Positions 14,608-23,593 of a DNA stretch of 62,448 nt are shown in pieces (within the stretch, counting starts at the first letter, position 1; every line of letters starts with the position of its first letter). Source of the stretch: Clostridia bacterium. GTDB lineage: Bacteria > Bacillota > Clostridia > Oscillospirales > CAG-272. A model generated the notes under the pieces. The model saw only the letters and a list, made by a program, of their open reading frames with translations, was not told where the DNA came from and made no database searches. The DNA lies in NCBI GenBank assembly GCA_017621475.1, contig JAGATA010000025.1, positions 1 through 62,448 on the forward strand. Direction: 5' to 3'. Both the position numbers and the translations under genes were made by a program.

Positions 14608-14715
14608 TTATTTTGTTTTTTCTTCGTTTTTATCCTGCGCTTTTGTGGGCGGTTTGCCGAGCGCATTTTTTGTATCGATGCTCGCTTCTGCGTTCATTTC
14701 AACGTATTTTGCCAT
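14608..14715 (-). CDS. Small phage protein, 35 residues
   Basis: A very short ORF with a strong ribosome binding site (AAGGAGGTGAATACAT-ATG). The product begins MAKYVEMNAEASIDTKNALG and is hydrophilic, Lys/Glu-rich, with no recognised family. Its stop codon is part of the ribosome binding site of the holin gene, so translation is probably coupled. Position between tail fibre and holin genes is a common place for such tiny late proteins. Confidence 0.7.
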   Translation of the reverse strand: MAKYVEMNAEASIDTKNALGKPPTKAQDKNEEKTK

Positions 14716-14729
14716 ATGTATTCACCTCC

Positions 14730-15116
14730 TTATACTGTAAGCTCGTCTTTGTCAATGCCGATGATAAAGCTGTTTTTGCGGAATATAGGAATGTATTCCG
14801 CGGGAACCGTTACGGGTGCAGTGAGTGCGCCTGTGTAGAACGGCACGCTTCCTGCAGCGGTCGTATAGAGGGCAAAGTGAGTGATAGTACCCCAAGTTTC
14901 CTCTGCTTCCGGGAAGAAGATCGTGCCGCCGCTATTTGAAATTTGACCGTTAGAGGCAGTGCCCATAACGGTGATCTGCATTCTTGTATATCCCGCAGAT
15001 GCGGGAGGCTCTGTGACCTGCAGACCGTTTTCATCGGGCTCGGTCGTTGAAAGTCCGATGTAGCAGGGGAACATTTCATTTAAAATGCTGTTTGCTTTTG
15101 TTCTTGTAAATCCCAT
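14730..15116 (-). CDS. Phage tail/fibre accessory protein
   Basis: A 128-residue protein with the pattern YIGLSTTEPDENG ... EP..AGYTRMQI ... ISNSGGTIFFPEAEETWGTITHFALY, shared from memory by small phage proteins encoded between fibre and lysis genes. Function unknown; likely part of the distal tail. Ribosome binding site AAGGAG. Confidence 0.72.
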   Translation of the reverse strand: MGFTRTKANSILNEMFPCYIGLSTTEPDENGLQVTEPPASAGYTRMQITVMGTASNGQISNSGGTIFFPEAEETWGTITHFALYTTAAGSVPFYTGALTAPVTVPAEYIPIFRKNSFIIGIDKDELTV

Positions 15117-15132
15117 TTTAGTTTCTCCTTTG

Positions 15133-18100
15133 TTATTCGTTAAATTGCGATTTCATAAGTCTTGCACCTACATTTGTGTACACACTTGATGCACTTCCGC
15201 AATACATATATGAAATACCTTGATAAGTGGTTTGGCTATCAAATGCCGCACCTACACGTGGTACAGGACAACTGCTATACCGATATATATAGTCGCAAAA
15301 ATATGTACTGAAACTTGAATTTGATGTTGATAAGTGAGGTACGCATAAGAACGGATGTGAGCTATCCCATCCGAAAGACGTTATGCAATTATTTGAACAG
15401 TTGCTGTATGGTAATTTTGTGTGATTAGAAGTAGCTTCTGAATATTTGTCGGGGGTTGCAGTAGCATAGTCATAATATGATGAACCGTTGCTATAACAAT
15501 AAATTCCATCTAAAAATTCAAAGAAATTACCTACAAAGTCTTCTATATAGTGATAGCGCATTTGTTTTCTGCTTGGTTCATAGCCCGATGGTGTTATTAA
15601 GATGTCCGTGCCTCCCGTTGAACAGCTTGATGTACCGCCCGCTGTACCGCTTCCGCTTATAGCACCTGTCATAATGGTTGCACTGTTTTTAGTTGCCCAT
15701 TCGATCCACCACAAGAAATTAAGAACGGTTTTATGATACAAATCAAGCAAGTGATAGTTGTTACCGTTTGCTCTTGCATATGTTCTGAAATTTGTTCGTG
15801 TCAAAGAAGCTTTACGATTAGCCCCTCTTTTGCTTTCCAAAACATTGTTTGTTACTGAGCCACCATAGCGTCCATACCAAAACGGTTTTACTTCATACCA
15901 TTCACCGCCTTCGTGAGGCGCTCCCGAAACCGCTATTGTTGTAATGTTGTAAGAGCTGTCTGCTGTAACTCTAAAGAACATCTGAGGGAAAGATATAAAT
16001 TCGTTTCCGTTTTCGTCTGTGATGAGTTCTGTCTTGTTCCAAGGAAATGCATTGTCAAAGTCACTATTGATGCTTCCATCGCTGTTTATTGTATAGCTCA
16101 TACCAACGGCATCATCCGTGCGAGTGAGAGTCACAGTAGATGAATACATACCACTAACACCATAGATAGGATATTCTCCAATTGGAATGACCCAAGCTGT
16201 GATGATATTACTTTGATTTTCGGAAACACCTTCTCCGATGGCTTTTATATAAATATTAGGCTGCGTGCAAATTTCACCGGCATAATCGGAAAGAATGATT
16301 GCACGTGGGTTTGTTCCGTCATATTCGATCGTATCTACAAGAGCATCATCGAAATATAACTCAAAAGCCGTAACCTCGCTTGGCACAGTATTCGTTACGG
16401 TAAGAATTCCGTTAGAAATATCTATGTACGGAGCATAAATATAGTCAAGTTGCAGCGCATCGCTTTCGGTGAATTTTTCCGCAAGAGCTTTAAGCTCAAT
16501 AGGGTATTTGCCGTATGAATTAAAGTGGTCCGTTAAACGATACGGCGAAATTTCAGCAGGTTCCGTTAAAATTTTGAATTTGAAATAGTATGAGGATGAA
16601 CTTGTGGAATATCTTCTGAATTTAAAATATATAAAATGCTCCCCCTCGGGCACATCCATTTCAATCATTTTTTCGGTTGTGCTATTGCTACCTGAAAAAG
16701 TTGTATATACATTTGTGTAACTTGTAGTGTGGTCTGTACTATAGCTGGTACTCAACGCACAGTCAACTTTTCCTATAATACCATACGATGTAGTTGAGTA
16801 ACCATAGTTAACGTACTGTATAGTAATCTTTCCGGCACTTTTCATCGTAAAGTTTACTTTGCATAATGCAACGCAATAAGTATAACTGCTGCTTATCTCT
16901 TTGTAGTATCCATCACTTTGAAGCGCAAATCCGTAACTTGAAGAACCTCCCGGATCCGCTTCAACATCATAAGTCAACATACCTTCTCTGTCATCTTCGA
17001 TTACAAAAAGTTGCTTACTATTATAATAAACAGCTATCTTTTCTGTGTTTGTATCTCCGAACTTTACAAATAACTTTTCATTTTCGGTGATTACAGCACT
17101 CGGAAGGCGCAACCAAGGAGTCTGTACTGCTTGAACTTGTATGGTAAAAAACGTACTGTAATCATCAGTTATCGTTGCCATATTGGTATATTTGACAGCC
17201 AATTCACCAGTATCGTAATCATATGATACGTTTGCGTTTAATTCGTTTCCGTTTGTATCGAGAACAGCAACTGACTTTGGAAGATAGTAACCATCATCCG
17301 TAGTGAGCTGTATATTTAAAGTATCGTTTAAATACGCATAGAGGTGCTCCGGAGAAAGTTGAATTCCCAAAAGATCATATTTTACTAAAGCAAGCGAAGA
17401 AAGCAGGCTATTAGTAACTTTTTCAGAGTCAAAAAAGTTCGTACCGGAAATATAGAACGACGGTCTCAAAAAACCAACGCCTCTTTGCGCCGCAAAGTCC
17501 TTTGCATAAACATTTACCGAGGTTGCACCGCTGTCTAAAGCTTTATCCAGCACTACCTCATCTCCATAAGTATTCCAAGAAACTTTAAGCCTTAGTTTTT
17601 CGGCAAAGCTTCCGTTTGTGCTGGGTAGCGTCACTTTAAAATACTGCAATCCGTCTGATCCTGTAACAAGCGAAGCTACTGCAGTCGGCGCGTGCAGCTG
17701 AGGCAGTGATAGTCTTCCGTCAACGCCGGCGATGTTTCTTCCTACAAGAATGTTTTCAGGCTCAAGGTCAGTTGGGCGTGTGATTACTGCTTTAGAAATA
17801 AGCGTATTTTTGTCTGGTAAAACGGTTTGCGATGGCTTATATATCCAATAAATATCATCTTCGCCTGCTTCTACAAATATGCCGGGGCGCAGGTTTATAG
17901 CAAGCGAACCACAAATCATAGCGTCACCAGTGTTAGTATGCCCGACTGTAAATGTTACCGAAGTATCATCACTAGTATCTATAGCAGACAATAGGCGCGA
18001 CTGTGTAGCACTTCCGAGCTGTATAAGCCTAGACTCGTTTGAAACACTCCAGACGGGATAGCCGGAACCAGCCCAGTAATCAGTAGTTAAATTCCATAAA

Positions 18101-18795
18101 ATTATACGCCCGGTGTGCCTTACAAACGATTGAGCGCTGTTATTTAAAATTGCATATTGATAGTCGGCTTCATCAAATCCCGCGGCGTGCCTAAATGACA
18201 CCATATTGATATAGATTCTTCCTGCTGAACCTTGCGTTACACCAATGCTTTCTGTGGTGCTTTCAGCGTACTTATATGCAAGAGATAACCTGTGATCATA
18301 CGCAGAGGTGCTGCTGGTGCTAACCTCTTGCACACTTTTACTGGAAGAGATTAACGTCCAGCCATCACTTAACGTAAGGGGGGCGTATCTTGTTGCGATT
18401 GCTGTTACAATCAAGTCTCCAATGTTGCAGCTAATAGATGATGATAGAGACGTTCCACTCGATGTTTCAAGGGTAGATGCGCCGCAATCAGCGGGGTCAA
18501 ATAGCTCATACGAGTCATCAACCCTATATACTACCCCATTAGTGTACTTACCTGTTTCACCATCATATTTGACGTATTTTCCTATATTAGAGGCATCTTC
18601 GAGAAAACCGAGCATTGCTTGCTCATTCGAGATAACTGCATAAGTATATTCTCTGAAATTAAGCTCAATTTCTTTTTCTGCTGCTGTACCGTATGTAAAT
18701 GAAAGCTTATCACCATTCGCATTGGGAACGGTGATAACATCGCGCTCATAGGTCGTTTCTTTCCCGTTTCTGTCTTTTAATATAAATTCAGGCAT
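15133..18795 (-). CDS. Large tail fibre / receptor-binding protein
   Basis: A 1220-residue phage structural protein. Residues 1-100 are a short N-terminal domain (MPEFILKDRNGKETTYERD). The middle is long, Ser/Thr/Tyr-rich and probably beta-sandwich. The C-terminal 260 residues (from about WNKTELITDENGNEF) resemble the terminal domain of fibres that end in a C-type-lectin or sulfatase-modifying-like fold: YHYIEDFVGNFFEFLDGIYC, a Cys-rich segment, and GARLM near the end. This domain is likely to touch the host surface. No reverse transcriptase or template repeat is nearby, so there is no support for diversity generation. Confidence 0.85.
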   Translation of the reverse strand: MPEFILKDRNGKETTYERDVITVPNANGDKLSFTYGTAAEKEIELNFREYTYAVISNEQAMLGFLEDASNIGKYVKYDGETGKYTNGVVYRVDDSYELFDPADCGASTLETSSGTSLSSSISCNIGDLIVTAIATRYAPLTLSDGWTLISSSKSVQEVSTSSTSAYDHRLSLAYKYAESTTESIGVTQGSAGRIYINMVSFRHAAGFDEADYQYAILNNSAQSFVRHTGRIILWNLTTDYWAGSGYPVWSVSNESRLIQLGSATQSRLLSAIDTSDDTSVTFTVGHTNTGDAMICGSLAINLRPGIFVEAGEDDIYWIYKPSQTVLPDKNTLISKAVITRPTDLEPENILVGRNIAGVDGRLSLPQLHAPTAVASLVTGSDGLQYFKVTLPSTNGSFAEKLRLKVSWNTYGDEVVLDKALDSGATSVNVYAKDFAAQRGVGFLRPSFYISGTNFFDSEKVTNSLLSSLALVKYDLLGIQLSPEHLYAYLNDTLNIQLTTDDGYYLPKSVAVLDTNGNELNANVSYDYDTGELAVKYTNMATITDDYSTFFTIQVQAVQTPWLRLPSAVITENEKLFVKFGDTNTEKIAVYYNSKQLFVIEDDREGMLTYDVEADPGGSSSYGFALQSDGYYKEISSSYTYCVALCKVNFTMKSAGKITIQYVNYGYSTTSYGIIGKVDCALSTSYSTDHTTSYTNVYTTFSGSNSTTEKMIEMDVPEGEHFIYFKFRRYSTSSSSYYFKFKILTEPAEISPYRLTDHFNSYGKYPIELKALAEKFTESDALQLDYIYAPYIDISNGILTVTNTVPSEVTAFELYFDDALVDTIEYDGTNPRAIILSDYAGEICTQPNIYIKAIGEGVSENQSNIITAWVIPIGEYPIYGVSGMYSSTVTLTRTDDAVGMSYTINSDGSINSDFDNAFPWNKTELITDENGNEFISFPQMFFRVTADSSYNITTIAVSGAPHEGGEWYEVKPFWYGRYGGSVTNNVLESKRGANRKASLTRTNFRTYARANGNNYHLLDLYHKTVLNFLWWIEWATKNSATIMTGAISGSGTAGGTSSCSTGGTDILITPSGYEPSRKQMRYHYIEDFVGNFFEFLDGIYCYSNGSSYYDYATATPDKYSEATSNHTKLPYSNCSNNCITSFGWDSSHPFLCVPHLSTSNSSFSTYFCDYIYRYSSCPVPRVGAAFDSQTTYQGISYMYCGSASSVYTNVGARLMKSQFNE

Positions 18796-18806
18796 TTGCC
18801 ACCTCC

Positions 18807-21077
18807 TTATTCAATGTGTACTCCGTCTTCATCCTGTATAGCTAAATAAACCTGTTGTATAAATACATCTGTTTCCGAAACTATCGGATATATCCAATCA
18901 ATTTCGGGTGCTTCAAGTTCGAGCGATGCTGTATGCGCCGATACGCTTGCAATAAATGCGCTTGCTTTTGCGCTTTTTCTCGACGCTGGTTGTGCAAGTA
19001 CTAAACTTGCGGATCTTTCTTCCTCGGTCAAGCGGAAGGGAGGAAGAAGGGCGATTTCTCCCGCTTCTTTTGATGAAGAAAAATCGGTGCTTTCAAATAT
19101 AATACCTTTGAAAGCATTAGCATCCGAAAGATGCGAGCTTTTACTGATTTGCGCTGTATTCGACAGATGCAATGCAGGAAAACACTCAAAATCCGCCGTG
19201 AAATCAGCATAAGAGATAGATTTGTTTTCAAACTTAATTTGCGGCAAAGCGCAAAGATCGGGCGGAGTTTTAAGCGTGCGGGAAATTTCACATACGTCTG
19301 TTAATCCGAAAGAGCGTTGCTTATAGATGTTTGCGCTGTGTGCGCCTTTTGATGTGTTTTTCGCTTTAAATCCGAGTGGAATTTGCACATCGAACGTACC
19401 TTTAGCTATTGTTTTTGAACTTTGGTACGATGAAAGTCTTGCGCTTTCTTTAAAGGATATTTCCGCTTTGTGTATCGTTCTTTCAATATCGGCGCCGTAA
19501 AGCATAGCGTAAACGTGGAACATTAGCGCGGCGGATTCGGAAGAACGTGAGCTTTCTGCTGCTTTCGCGCTTAAAACAGGGACGCTTTTAAGAGATGTGC
19601 TATCGCGGCTCTCACTTGTGTTTTTCACGGGTAAATTGAGCGCGGATAGCTTTATAAGGGCGCTTTTTTGCGCGCTTTCGCTTATTTTACGCGCCAATAC
19701 GGGTTTTATATGTCCAGGTTGCAAAAGTGTATTGCTCGCACTTTCGCTTGCGGTGAACACGCAAAAAGGCTTCGTTTCCACTGGAGCAAAAATGCATTTT
19801 TCAAAGCTTTCGCCGGTGCTTTTGACGTTAATCGATTTTGGAAGAGTCGGCAAAAGAGTTGTCTGTCCTTGGCTTTGGCTGTTATATTGCACCCTTTGCG
19901 GTATTGTAAGCGTTGGAATAAGGCGAGATATGTTTGCGCTTTGGTCTTTACATATAGCATAGAACGGCTCGGCAGGCAGCGCAAGTGCGAGAATTTCTGC
20001 CGTACTTTCACAAATATCTTCAAAACTCAAATACTTCGCGCCCGCAGAGAAAAGAGCTGTTCTTGTTTCACTGTTGCTGTGAATATTAGCTCGCATCAGC
20101 CTTGTGTGTGCAAGGCTCGCGATGGCTGTTATGCCGCTTATACTTGAATATTGTATATTGATACTTGCTGTCGGTACGGTAAGCAGCATATCCGAGCTTG
20201 CGCTCGTTGCAATATGGCGGATCAAGAGCGGCGCGGTAGGCAAGGGCGCAAATTTATCCGCGCTTGTGCTTTTCGCGCCGTGTTTTACGCCGAATCTTAA
20301 TGTTTGCAAGGCTTTAAGAGCATCAAGCGAAGACGAACTGGAAATAAAGCTTACGGGCATATTTGCCGTTGCTATCGCGGCGAGCTTGTCTATTGATGAA
20401 GAACAAGCCGAATGTGATATAAACAGAGGCGAGGGAATTGCCGCACGAAAACCTGCGGCAGTATTGCTAAATGAATTTACAACAGCGAAATCGAGTGCAC
20501 GGAATGAGCGAAGGTCGAATTTGCAAAGCGTTTTTGAATTTTGCTTTTGAATAAGATCCGAAAAGTTTGCTGTATTCATCCATATATCGGTGATAAGGTC
20601 AAGCTTACGCACAAGTTCAAGTATGTACCAGGCGTAAACTTTGTCCCCACTCAAAAAATCGCGCTTTCCGACGTACCCTTCGCGATTTTTGTTGTATTCC
20701 CAGCTCCAATTAGTGTAACCGGGCGGCGCCATTGCATCTATATTGTGTCGCAGAGAATTGAATTTTTTTGCTGTGAGCCTGTTATACGGGTCATATATCG
20801 CGGCGTTTCCCGCTTCGTCAAAGCCGATTAAAGTATCGTCTGCTGAAGCGTATATTTCATTCCAAAAATACGGCGATTCACCGCGAATAGCAACGTCTTG
20901 ATCGAACAGCATTTTGAGCTTTTGGTTGACGTTGTAAACAAGAGCGTTCCACGTATCGCAGGAAAAGTTGATACAGCTTTCTCGATTTATAAGTGCAGTA
21001 TATGAACGTTCATCCCAAGCGAAATGCCAGCCAAAGCTTTCTCGCGGCAGAAACGGCATTACATAATCGTCAGCCAT
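18807..21077 (-). CDS. Baseplate-associated protein with many degenerate repeats
   Basis: A 756-residue phage structural protein. The N-terminal 170 residues (ESFGWHFAWDERSYTALINRES ... YNRLTAKKFNSLRHNIDAM) form a distinct domain rich in Trp and Tyr. Residues about 175-735 consist of perhaps 15 to 18 degenerate repeats of 30-36 residues with the pattern S.S..L..LP..P..., suggesting a stacked beta structure. The gene lies between the Tal-like protein and the fibre, so it probably links the tail tip to the receptor-binding protein. Family not recognised. Confidence 0.75.
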   Translation of the reverse strand: MADDYVMPFLPRESFGWHFAWDERSYTALINRESCINFSCDTWNALVYNVNQKLKMLFDQDVAIRGESPYFWNEIYASADDTLIGFDEAGNAAIYDPYNRLTAKKFNSLRHNIDAMAPPGYTNWSWEYNKNREGYVGKRDFLSGDKVYAWYILELVRKLDLITDIWMNTANFSDLIQKQNSKTLCKFDLRSFRALDFAVVNSFSNTAAGFRAAIPSPLFISHSACSSSIDKLAAIATANMPVSFISSSSSLDALKALQTLRFGVKHGAKSTSADKFAPLPTAPLLIRHIATSASSDMLLTVPTASINIQYSSISGITAIASLAHTRLMRANIHSNSETRTALFSAGAKYLSFEDICESTAEILALALPAEPFYAICKDQSANISRLIPTLTIPQRVQYNSQSQGQTTLLPTLPKSINVKSTGESFEKCIFAPVETKPFCVFTASESASNTLLQPGHIKPVLARKISESAQKSALIKLSALNLPVKNTSESRDSTSLKSVPVLSAKAAESSRSSESAALMFHVYAMLYGADIERTIHKAEISFKESARLSSYQSSKTIAKGTFDVQIPLGFKAKNTSKGAHSANIYKQRSFGLTDVCEISRTLKTPPDLCALPQIKFENKSISYADFTADFECFPALHLSNTAQISKSSHLSDANAFKGIIFESTDFSSSKEAGEIALLPPFRLTEEERSASLVLAQPASRKSAKASAFIASVSAHTASLELEAPEIDWIYPIVSETDVFIQQVYLAIQDEDGVHIE

Positions 21078-21086
21078 ATATCCTCC

Positions 21087-22880
21087 TTATCCGAATCTTG
21101 CAATAGCTTCGCCCGTATAGACGTTTTGCATTTCTTCTCCCGATACAACGTATGTTTTACCGTCGGTAAATGAAACGAATATGCCTTGATAGCCCGCTTT
21201 TGCGGCAAACGTGCCGTATGCTTCCGCGGGTGCATCGTTGCCTATCCAAAGTCCGTCGTCAAAGCGTTTGCAAATGCCGCTTACTCCGTTATCCTCGTTT
21301 GAACGAAGGAGTATAAACGGATAGTTGCTTTCTTCCGTCGGATAGCCTATTTTAACGAGCTGAGAACCGTATCTGTTGTAGATGGCAAAGCCGTCAACGG
21401 TCGTTTCCGCATAACCGCCTATTTCTCCGTTATCGACAGCATAAATGCGTGAGCCTTTTATTGTGCAGGCTTCAAGCTCGATGGAGCGCAGAACACCCGT
21501 AAGAATAAAATCGGCTACTATTTTACCGTCCTGCGTTATGGCGGTTGAATACGGTCCGTTATATCCGTTTGCGGAATGACCCAGCCCTGCGCTGTTCCAA
21601 CGCCACACGTTCAAAGCTTCTGAAACAGTCGGTTTATCGAGTATCAATATCTCCTGCGGATTTTTCGGAGGATTTAATACAACGTAACCGCCGCTTTGTC
21701 CCGTGATGGCGTTTGTTGCGTTTAATATGGCGTTTTGTATTGCCGTGCTTGTTTCCTTTTTGGCGCTTTCCATCTCTTGCTTTGCATTTTGAACGCTCGA
21801 GCCGAGCTTCGTAACGGAATTTATAAGCGAGGGCTTGGGAGAGCCGAGCTCTATTTTTTTGTATTTTTCGGCAAGAACGTCATACACGGCCTTTATGACC
21901 TTTGCGCGTGCTGTTACACCAAGTTTCTCGATATAAACACCTACCGTGTCGCAAAGATTTATTCGCTCCAAGGGAGCAAATTCTTTATATTCGGGAGTTT
22001 GCCAAAGTGCTTCAAAGGAAACGGTAATGTTTATTTTAGGCGCAGAGAGGTCGTGGCTTTTTATGTAGCTTTCCGCTTTTTCACGAAGCGCGTTTTCGGT
22101 TATTTCTTCACCCTCTGAAAAATATTGCGTGAGGTCTGCAATATGGGTCTTGGGTCGGAGTTCTTCGCTGTTTATAAGCTCTATCAGCTTTTCGGGAAGA
22201 GTGATAACGGTTTCGCTTCCGTCATCTTTCGTGAATACGGCATAGGGGTAAATATGAGTGAAACATTCTTCAATATTTTTTTCTTGCTTTGCATCTGTTA
22301 TATTCTTGCCGTAGCGCAGGATCACACCCGAATCCGTTCCGCGTGCGCGGTAGAGCTTTACCGTGAAATTGTCAAATTCAAATTCGCCGCCGTATCTGTC
22401 AAGGATGCTTCCTTGCGATCCGCCCAGAAAATTTCTGAGGCTTCGCGGCTTTTTGATGCTCACGGGAAGGGCGCTTTCTATATCGCTCCACCCCGTAAAT
22501 GTGTGAGGCAAAAGGGAAGCGGCAAATCCTTTGTTAATTGCATCTTGCGCGGATTCAGCATCTATTTCGATTGGCGGCAGAGGAATGCCGCTCAGATCAT
22601 ACGAAATATGCCGCGCCGAGAACGTGACAGTGCCGCCGATCGGCTTGCTTGACTTATAAATGCGATAAAGCTGAAGCGTGCGCGTTTCACTCGGCTTGAC
22701 TTTTATAATGCTTTCTTCAAGAATATTCTCGTAAAAAGCACCGCTTATGGGATAGGTCAAAATAACCTCGTCCGCGCCGTTGCGCTCCTCCGTTGCTTCA
22801 CAGGAGATGGCATCACGCAAAAATCCGATACCGTTGCTTTCAAAATCAGTTTCGTTCTTTGAATAAAGTATAGGTATCAT
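21087..22880 (-). CDS. Phage tail tip protein (Tal / prophage endopeptidase tail family)
   Basis: About 597 residues. The N-terminal half (MIPILYSKNETDFESNGIGFL ... VILTYPISG, given in part) matches the siphovirus tail-associated protein fold that forms the tip under Dit. The C-terminal part contains a helical stretch and a beta-rich end. I take the ATG at 22880, which overlaps the Dit stop codon as ATGA; a start four codons upstream is possible. No lytic domain could be identified by eye. Confidence 0.85.
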   Translation of the reverse strand: MIPILYSKNETDFESNGIGFLRDAISCEATEERNGADEVILTYPISGAFYENILEESIIKVKPSETRTLQLYRIYKSSKPIGGTVTFSARHISYDLSGIPLPPIEIDAESAQDAINKGFAASLLPHTFTGWSDIESALPVSIKKPRSLRNFLGGSQGSILDRYGGEFEFDNFTVKLYRARGTDSGVILRYGKNITDAKQEKNIEECFTHIYPYAVFTKDDGSETVITLPEKLIELINSEELRPKTHIADLTQYFSEGEEITENALREKAESYIKSHDLSAPKINITVSFEALWQTPEYKEFAPLERINLCDTVGVYIEKLGVTARAKVIKAVYDVLAEKYKKIELGSPKPSLINSVTKLGSSVQNAKQEMESAKKETSTAIQNAILNATNAITGQSGGYVVLNPPKNPQEILILDKPTVSEALNVWRWNSAGLGHSANGYNGPYSTAITQDGKIVADFILTGVLRSIELEACTIKGSRIYAVDNGEIGGYAETTVDGFAIYNRYGSQLVKIGYPTEESNYPFILLRSNEDNGVSGICKRFDDGLWIGNDAPAEAYGTFAAKAGYQGIFVSFTDGKTYVVSGEEMQNVYTGEAIARFG

Positions 22881-23593
22881 ACGGTACACCACCTCGGTTT
22901 TATCTCAACTGACGTGACGTTCCCGTTCCAGGATATGCTGTTTTCCCCGGGCAGAAGCTCGGGGAAGTTTTGCGTGTACATTTTTACGTTTGCCGAAAGC
23001 GTGCCTTTATGTGCTATCATCATTTCGCTGTCAATTTCGATGTATTCTTCAACGTCCTTGAAAACGAAAGAAGCGTTATTCACGATCATCGTTATATTTC
23101 CGCTTCCCGTGATTTTTATATACGGCTTTGAGGGGAACGCTTCGGGGTTTTCAAGCGTTCCCGCAGAGGTAAATGAGGTGATCTCTTCGCCGTCATCGCG
23201 GTAAAGGAATGGCTTGCAATTAAAGCGGATAGTTCCCGAGCCTATAAGCTCCATCTTTCGGGCAAAGCTTACAGAACCGCTTACAGCGGCATAACGGAAG
23301 TAACCCGGATGATATGTGTCGCATAGCTTAAAATATCCCGCTTCCGAAAGAAGCATTGCTTTTATGTTGTTTATAAGGGTTGAAAGCGGCGTGCCGTCTT
23401 TCCAAAATGCCATCTTATAGGGGACGGTTATATTTTTAAATCTTCCGTTGTCCTTGATAATATCCCCGCTTCTTCCCGGGATGCTGACAAAGTCAACATC
23501 CCGTTCGGGAGAGGGAAAAACGGGAGTTTCGGTGATGATCATCCCCATATCCGAATATGAATTGTAACCGTTAAATGTGAAATGGTTTATCAC
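22877..23593 (-). CDS. Distal tail protein (Dit-like)
   Basis: A 238-residue protein beginning MINHFTFNGYNSYSDMGMII, with SIPGRSGDIIKDNGRFKN and KPFLYRDDGEE typical of phage Dit proteins. Dit forms the hexameric ring joining tail tube to tip. Overlaps the tape measure gene by four bases (start 23593, tape measure stop at 23590). Confidence 0.9.
   Translation of the reverse strand: MINHFTFNGYNSYSDMGMIITETPVFPSPERDVDFVSIPGRSGDIIKDNGRFKNITVPYKMAFWKDGTPLSTLINNIKAMLLSEAGYFKLCDTYHPGYFRYAAVSGSVSFARKMELIGSGTIRFNCKPFLYRDDGEEITSFTSAGTLENPEAFPSKPYIKITGSGNITMIVNNASFVFKDVEEYIEIDSEMMIAHKGTLSANVKMYTQNFPELLPGENSISWNGNVTSVEIKPRWCTV

Noticed and set aside
15133..18795. Diversity-generating retroelement targeting the fibre tip
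   Set aside because: The tip fold is suggestive, but there is no reverse transcriptase, accessory protein or template repeat in the window.
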